DNA of 5,500 nucleotides from Leptospira weilii (GTDB lineage Bacteria; Spirochaetota; Leptospiria; Leptospirales; Leptospiraceae): positions 1,042,501-1,048,000 of the forward strand of contig NZ_CP040840.1 of NCBI RefSeq assembly GCF_006874765.1. The letters run 5' to 3'. Of this stretch, positions 1-5,500 are shown one piece after another (position 1 is the stretch's first letter; every line of letters begins with the position of its first letter). A program made the translations under genes and the position numbers. Below the pieces are notes generated by a model. The model ran no database searches. It worked only from the letters and a program-made list of their open reading frames with translations, and was not told where the DNA came from.

Positions 1-568
1 TTATTGATTTGGGGCATTCCATTGGTTTTATTTTTTCCAGGAGCTTTGTTTTCTTGGGGAACTCATTATCTCATAATGGATCGAGCGCTCGAACATTTTT
101 CTATGAAGTTCGCTTCTGGAGAAGTCGAGTCCGAGTCTTTGGATTCTTTTGTGCGAAAGGAGAAAGTTCCTTTAAAAGTTCTTTTTGACGAATTTGCGAT
201 TTGGGAAGAGTCAAGAGGTTCTAAACGGTTTAAAAAAGTGGAATTTCATCCAGAATTCGCGTCGGTTTTGGAATTTGTAAAAACGGCAAGGCGACTCGAT
301 TCTTGGAAGTGGAAAGAATTCTCCCCGGTTCGAAATCCATGACGGGAAACGTTTCTGTCTCTTTAATCACCACTCCTTATCTCTTCGACCTTTCAGAACT
401 TCCCGCAAGATTTAGATCGACCGTGGAAAAAAAATCAAAATTAGAAATCTTCTCTATACTTTCTTAGATCCGGATAAATCGAATCGTCTTTTGGAAGAGG
501 CAGGTAAGGATTTTTCCTTAACAGGTTTCGCTACCAGAGAGATGTTACGTTCTATCTTAGAGAAGTAG
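1..568 (+). pseudogene. Frameshifted remnant of a secreted protein, resembling zinc-dependent phospholipase C / P1 nuclease N-terminus (5' end outside window)
   Basis: One protein can be followed through three frames. Frame 1 runs from base 1 to about 289 and stops with TGA at 340-342. Protein-like sequence then continues in frame 3 (EVERILPGSKS, then SLITTPYLFDLSELPARF) until TAG at 465-467. Frame 2 takes over at the A8 run (427-434) and continues through RNLLYTFLDPDKSNRLLEEA to TAG at 566-568. Restoring one G near 290 and one A in the A8 run would give one reading frame of about 188 codons. The N-terminus is a hydrophobic signal peptide (WGIPLVLFFPGALFS) followed by WGTHYLIMDRAL. In secreted zinc phospholipases C and P1-type nucleases the mature protein starts with Trp and a nearby His, both zinc ligands, so the match is suggestive. 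The other His/Asp ligands of that family are not visible, so a central deletion is likely or the family call is wrong. The true start lies upstream: TTG at 4 would leave no charged n-region. An ATG at 339 overlaps the first stop, so a separate 42-codon gene is possible but less convincing. Confidence 0.6.
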
Positions 569-604
569 GTAGTGAGATCGGACGATGCATAAAGAATAAA
601 ATAA

Positions 605-1507
605 ATGCAAAAGGAATTTAACTTTCATAAAAACTACGTAGGCGAAGAAAAATACAGAGAGGCGTTTTTTCAGTTCACTCCTAAGGTTCTTTACGGTGCG
701 GATTTTCGTCTTTGGCATCGACTCGGGTTTTGGGAAAGTTCTTACGTTCCGTATTCTTTTTTTAAAAACGGAATTATGGTATCAAATGCGTCCGTATGCG
801 AGATGCGAATCATTTTTAATGGGGAAGAATATGACGCGGTTCAATTGGCGACCGTTGGGACTTTATCGGAGTATCAAAAGCGGGGTTTGTCTCGAAAACT
901 AATCGAGCGTATTTTCGATGATTACCAATTTAAGGCTTCGTTTTTCTTTTTATTCGGCAACGAAAGTGTTGCGGATTTTTATCCTAAGTTCGGGTTTAGA
1001 AGAGTGGAGGAGTCTTGTTTTTTCTGGAAAAATCCAAATCCGTTTCTCGTTAAAAAATCCTCTTACGATTTTCGGATTTTGAATTCGGATTCGAAAGAAG
1101 ATAGAAATTTATTTCGAAGAATTGCCTCGTCTTCTCTTCCGATAACGAAACGATTTGGAGCCTTACGATATGGGTTCATTCTTTCTTTTTATTGGATCTA
1201 TGCGTATACGGATCATTTTTATTATTTTCCAAAGAAAGACGCGATCTTAGTTATTCGAAGAGAGGGGAACGTTTTATGGATATATGATATTCTTTGTGAA
1301 GTCCCATTTTCGGTGTCCGAGTTTCTTGACGATTGGAACTTAGAAGGTTTGGAAGAGATTCGATTTGGTTTTGGTGCGGATCGTTTGGATTTACCCGATC
1401 GGGAAATCGGAACTTTTCCATTACAATCCGATTCTCCCTTGTTTGTAAAAGATATCCCATCGGCTTTAAAATCTCCTTTTTTATTTCCGATGTTGGCTAG
1501 AACATAA
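605..1507 (+). CDS. GNAT family N-acetyltransferase with a second C-terminal domain
   Basis: A 300-residue cytoplasmic protein with no signal peptide. Residues about 1-140 carry the GNAT fold. A strand-turn-helix at 78-104 contains QKRGLS (91-96), matching the acetyl-CoA pyrophosphate-binding motif Q/R-x-x-G-x-G/A with Ser in the last place. It is followed by NESVADFYPKFGF (119-131), the usual motif B with the 'aliphatic-FY-x-x-x-GF' ending. GNAT enzymes move an acetyl group from acetyl-CoA to an amine; the substrate cannot be read here. Residues 150-300 are an extra half: ILVIRREGNVLWIYDIL (214-230) followed by a helix looks like a second, degenerate GNAT-like sheet, as in two-domain Eis-type acetyltransferases (inference). 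The ATG at 605 is the first in-frame start, but no clear Shine-Dalgarno precedes it. The gene stands alone, 36 bp after the broken gene, and its stop codon touches the first dispersed repeat. The GNAT call is firm; the type of acceptor is unknown. Confidence 0.8.
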   Translation: MQKEFNFHKNYVGEEKYREAFFQFTPKVLYGADFRLWHRLGFWESSYVPYSFFKNGIMVSNASVCEMRIIFNGEEYDAVQLATVGTLSEYQKRGLSRKLIERIFDDYQFKASFFFLFGNESVADFYPKFGFRRVEESCFFWKNPNPFLVKKSSYDFRILNSDSKEDRNLFRRIASSSLPITKRFGALRYGFILSFYWIYAYTDHFYYFPKKDAILVIRREGNVLWIYDILCEVPFSVSEFLDDWNLEGLEEIRFGFGADRLDLPDREIGTFPLQSDSPLFVKDIPSALKSPFLFPMLART

Positions 1508-1531
1508 AACGCGACCCATAGGAAGCGTTTT
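1506..1531 (+). terminator. Candidate hairpin terminator after the acetyltransferase gene
   Basis: AAAACGC (1506-1512) and GCGTTTT (1525-1531) form a perfect 7-bp inverted repeat with a 12-base loop, starting inside the TAA stop codon (1505-1507). The A and T tracts are part of the stem, as in some bidirectional terminators, and there is no further T run beyond it. The hairpin is built from the first copy of the dispersed repeat. The terminator role is inferred from position. Confidence 0.35.
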
Positions 1532-1539
1532 GCTGAGTT
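1511..1539 (+). repeat. Dispersed repeat, copy 1
   Basis: Begins GCGACCC, followed by ATAGGAAGCGTTTTGC and ending GAGTT. The other copies share the GCGACCC head, the (A/T)TAGGAAGCG-like middle and the GAGTT tail. This copy also forms the hairpin directly after the acetyltransferase stop codon. Confidence 0.6.
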
Positions 1540-1560
1540 ATACCTTTCGCGCCCTATCTC

Positions 1561-1588
1561 GCGACCCTTGGGGAGTGGGATTTGAGTT
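1561..1588 (+). repeat. Dispersed repeat, copy 2
   Basis: Starts with GCGACCC, then TTGGGGAGTGGGATTT, and ends GAGTT. It is preceded by CCTATCTC (1553-1560), which matches the CCTATTTC before copy 3, so copies 2 and 3 share about 37 bp (1553-1590 and 1741-1777) with a handful of differences. A partial further copy, TTTAGGAAGC, overlaps its end at 1587-1596. Confidence 0.55.
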
Positions 1589-1682
1589 TAGGAAGCCATA
1601 ACCTTACCCACAACTTAAGAAGGCTTTTGGGATCATAAGGATCAAAAACTGATATTTTTCAAGTGTTCCGACAAGAATGAGG

Positions 1683-1724
<42 letters not shown>

Positions 1725-1748
1725 CTCCCGAACCTTTCCACCTATTTC

Positions 1749-1775
1749 GCGACCCGTAGAGAGTGAAATAGAGTT
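1749..1775 (+). repeat. Dispersed repeat, copy 3
   Basis: GCGACCC, then GTAGAGAGTGAAATA, ending GAGTT. CTATTTC (1742-1748) and GAAATAG (1765-1771) frame its core as a perfect 7-bp inverted repeat. It faces copy 4 in opposite orientation. Confidence 0.55.
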
Positions 1776-1802
1776 TATTCTCCTCCACCCAAAAATAAGG
1801 GA

Positions 1803-1832
1803 AACTCAGGCACAACGCTTCCTAAGGGGCGC
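1803..1832 (-). repeat. Dispersed repeat, copy 4 (inverted)
   Basis: Read on the minus strand it begins GCGCCCC, then TTAGGAAGCGTTGTGCCT, and ends GAGTT. It is closest to copies 1 and 5 in the middle section (TAGGAAGCGTT). It is the only copy in the reverse orientation. Confidence 0.6.
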
Positions 1833-1861
1833 GTCGTGGGAACTAAGTTTCAGAGAGGATT

Positions 1862-1877
1862 TGTCGGAATTCCGACA
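1862..1877. repeat. Perfect 16-bp palindrome TGTCGGAATTCCGACA
   Basis: TGTCGGAA is followed directly by its exact complement TTCCGACA. The half-site TTCCGACA recurs at 1666-1673, and the core CGGAATTCCG recurs at 5174-5183 upstream of bcp. It could be a regulator or nucleoid-protein site, or part of the local repeat family; position between convergent genes argues against a promoter operator. Confidence 0.5.
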
Positions 1878-1917
1878 GATTTATCTTCGGGATCCAAATA
1901 CTTCTGGGTAAGTTATG

Positions 1918-1940
1918 ATAGGAAGCGTTCTGCCCGAGTT
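1918..1940 (+). repeat. Dispersed repeat, copy 5 (head missing)
   Basis: ATAGGAAGCGTTCTGCCC followed by GAGTT matches copies 1 and 4 almost base for base, but the GCGACCC head is replaced by unrelated sequence (AGTTATG). It may be truncated or diverged. Confidence 0.55.
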
Positions 1941-2056
1941 CCCGCATATTATCCCTATAGGTTTTCGAGCAGACTCTTTCGCTGTTGGGAAATTCGCACA
2001 TTCTAAGATTTGGGGATGGGATTTTAAATTTCTCTCTACCATTCGGTTTTTGTAAT

Positions 2057-2869
<813 letters not shown>

Positions 2870-2898
2870 TACGATTCTTTCTTAAGAAAAATAAAGAT

Positions 2899-2931
2899 CA
2901 GAGAGTTTTTGAAAAATTAATTTTTTCTCTG
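2899..2931. other. AT-rich interrupted hairpin in the leader of the DUF4846 gene
   Basis: CAGAGA (2899-2904) pairs with TCTCTG (2926-2931), and inside it AAAAATT pairs with AATTTTT, with a 7-base bulge (GTTTTTG) on one side. A 12-bp palindrome, TTTCTTAAGAAA, lies beside it at 2878-2889 and covers the weak ribosome site of the DUF4846 gene. Its function is unknown. Confidence 0.3.
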
Positions 2932-2965
2932 TTTCCGTTTCATTGAAATGGGCGATTAGAACCAG

Positions 2966-2994
2966 TTTTTAAACTCCACTATGGAATTTTTCAA
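2966..2994 (-). promoter_or_regulatory. Candidate sigma70-type promoter for the DUF4846 gene
   Basis: On the minus strand TTGAAA (2994-2989) and TAAAAA (2971-2966) are 17 bases apart, matching 5 of 6 and 4 of 6 of the consensus boxes. This would give a leader of about 90 bases that contains the AT-rich hairpin. In such AT-rich DNA chance matches are common. Confidence 0.25.
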
Positions 2995-3049
2995 CAACTC
3001 TATTATAAAAAGTTAAGTCCATTTTTTAAGAAAGATTTTTGTAATTGAT

Positions 3050-3075
3050 AAAAATATCCGCGCCGAAGGATATAT
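3050..3075 (-). terminator. Rho-independent terminator of the bcp-pepA operon
   Basis: Read on the minus strand, ATATCC (3073-3068), an 8-base loop and GGATAT (3059-3054) form a 6-bp stem followed by a T run (3054-3050). It can be extended by a few A-T pairs with one mismatch. It lies about 35 bases past the pepA stop codon, the expected place for an operon terminator. The stem is short and not very GC-rich. Confidence 0.5.
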
Positions 3076-3109
3076 TCAACACATAAATCTAATGTACGAA
3101 TTGAACTTT

Positions 3110-5073
<1,964 letters not shown>

Positions 5074-5098
5074 GATTTCCTCTTTCGAATATCTTAGA

Positions 5099-5128
5099 AT
5101 TATTTTTTGAGAGGCCGGGTCTTTGCAA
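5099..5128 (-). promoter_or_regulatory. Candidate promoter of the bcp-pepA operon
   Basis: On the minus strand TTGCAA (5128-5123) and AATAAT (5104-5099) lie 18 bases apart, resembling -35 and -10 boxes (4 of 6 and 5 of 6). Transcription would start near 5091, giving a leader of about 20 bases that includes the strong ribosome site. No regulator site is certain, though CGGAATTCCG (5174-5183) and a large inverted repeat lie upstream. Confidence 0.35.
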
Positions 5129-5197
5129 GAGAGTTCTAAAAAAAGTGCGAATTTTCGGAATTTTAGATATGGTCGGAATTCCGTCCGGTTTTTAAGG

Positions 5198-5247
5198 GAA
5201 GTTTGCGTACCATTCATATAGTAGTCACGCTGTAAAACGCAAACTTC
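5198..5247. promoter_or_regulatory. Perfect 11-bp inverted repeat in the bcp divergent intergenic region
   Basis: GAAGTTTGCGT (5198-5208) and ACGCAAACTTC (5237-5247) are exact reverse complements separated by 28 bases. No T run follows on either strand, so a terminator is unlikely. It lies about 125 bp before bcp and 110 bp before the plus-strand gene, so it could be a paired operator for both or a structured leader RNA. A smaller palindrome, GTTGCGGCAAC, follows at 5282-5292. Confidence 0.45.
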
Positions 5248-5358
5248 TTCATCTCCTTGCTTTGGATTGTAGTTTTTGTAGGTTGCGGCAACTTGGGTCG
5301 TATATGGAATTTCTGGTAAGTTGATTCTCTCCGTTTTTCACTTGCGAAAATCCGAAAA

Positions 5359-5500
<142 letters not shown>

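Larger units (their letters stand above)
1749..1832. repeat. 84-bp inverted-repeat element resembling a miniature mobile element
   Basis: Copies 3 and 4 point towards each other. The ends are GCGACCC and GGGGCGC (6 of 7 complementary), and the inner ends are GAGTTT (1771-1776) and AAACTC (1802-1807). The unit could fold into one hairpin about 28 bp deep but with many mismatches. No open reading frame lies inside and no target-site duplication is obvious. A miniature inverted-repeat element is one reading; two repeat copies that landed in opposite directions is the simpler alternative. Confidence 0.35.

Noticed and set aside
696..902. Short plus-strand frame inside the acetyltransferase gene
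   Set aside because: It lies in another frame of a gene with clear GNAT motifs and has no motif or ribosome site of its own.
1251..1460. Minus-strand frame opposite the acetyltransferase gene
   Set aside because: Antisense shadow; no recognisable protein features.
5074..5217. 48-residue N-terminal extension of Bcp from ATG 5217
   Set aside because: The family starts at MNELKVG, a strong ribosome site precedes ATG 5073, and the extension would overlap the inverted repeat and candidate promoter.

Overview
The window looks like chromosomal DNA of a pathogenic-lineage Leptospira. This rests on the spirochaete-type lipobox of the DUF4846 protein, on the final partial gene, which resembles a Leptospira hypothetical protein I recognise from memory, and on an intergenic stretch full of short dispersed repeats. 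Base composition looks moderate (around 40 % GC by eye, higher in pepA). The genus call is inference from pattern recognition; the species cannot be read from this window.

Layout. Positions 1-568 (+) hold the end of a decayed gene. One protein can be followed through three successive reading frames. Its secreted N-terminus resembles zinc-dependent phospholipase C / P1 nuclease proteins, but the usual zinc-binding core is absent. Positions 605-1507 (+) encode a two-part GNAT acetyltransferase. Positions 1508-2056 form a gene-free stretch with at least five copies of a 27-30 bp repeat, one pair arranged as an inverted-repeat element of 84 bp, and a perfect 16-bp palindrome. Positions 2057-2869 (-) encode a DUF4846 lipoprotein. 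After a 240-bp AT-rich spacer comes a bcp-pepA operon read on the minus strand: the peroxiredoxin Bcp (4594-5073) runs into leucyl aminopeptidase PepA (3110-4597) through a 4-bp ATGA overlap. A 285-bp divergent intergenic region with a perfect 11-bp inverted repeat separates bcp from a partial plus-strand gene with a TPR-like start (5359 to the window edge).

How they fit together. Only bcp and pepA are clearly linked: translationally coupled genes for peroxide detoxification and peptide turnover. The other genes are single units, and nothing in the sequence ties the acetyltransferase, the DUF4846 protein and the TPR-like protein into one pathway. I see no CRISPR array, rRNA, tRNA, intact transposase or phage gene. 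The parts most worth a second look are the broken gene at the left edge, the repeat cluster at 1511-1940, the possible cysteine-peptidase-like pattern in the DUF4846 lipoprotein, and the inverted repeat upstream of bcp.
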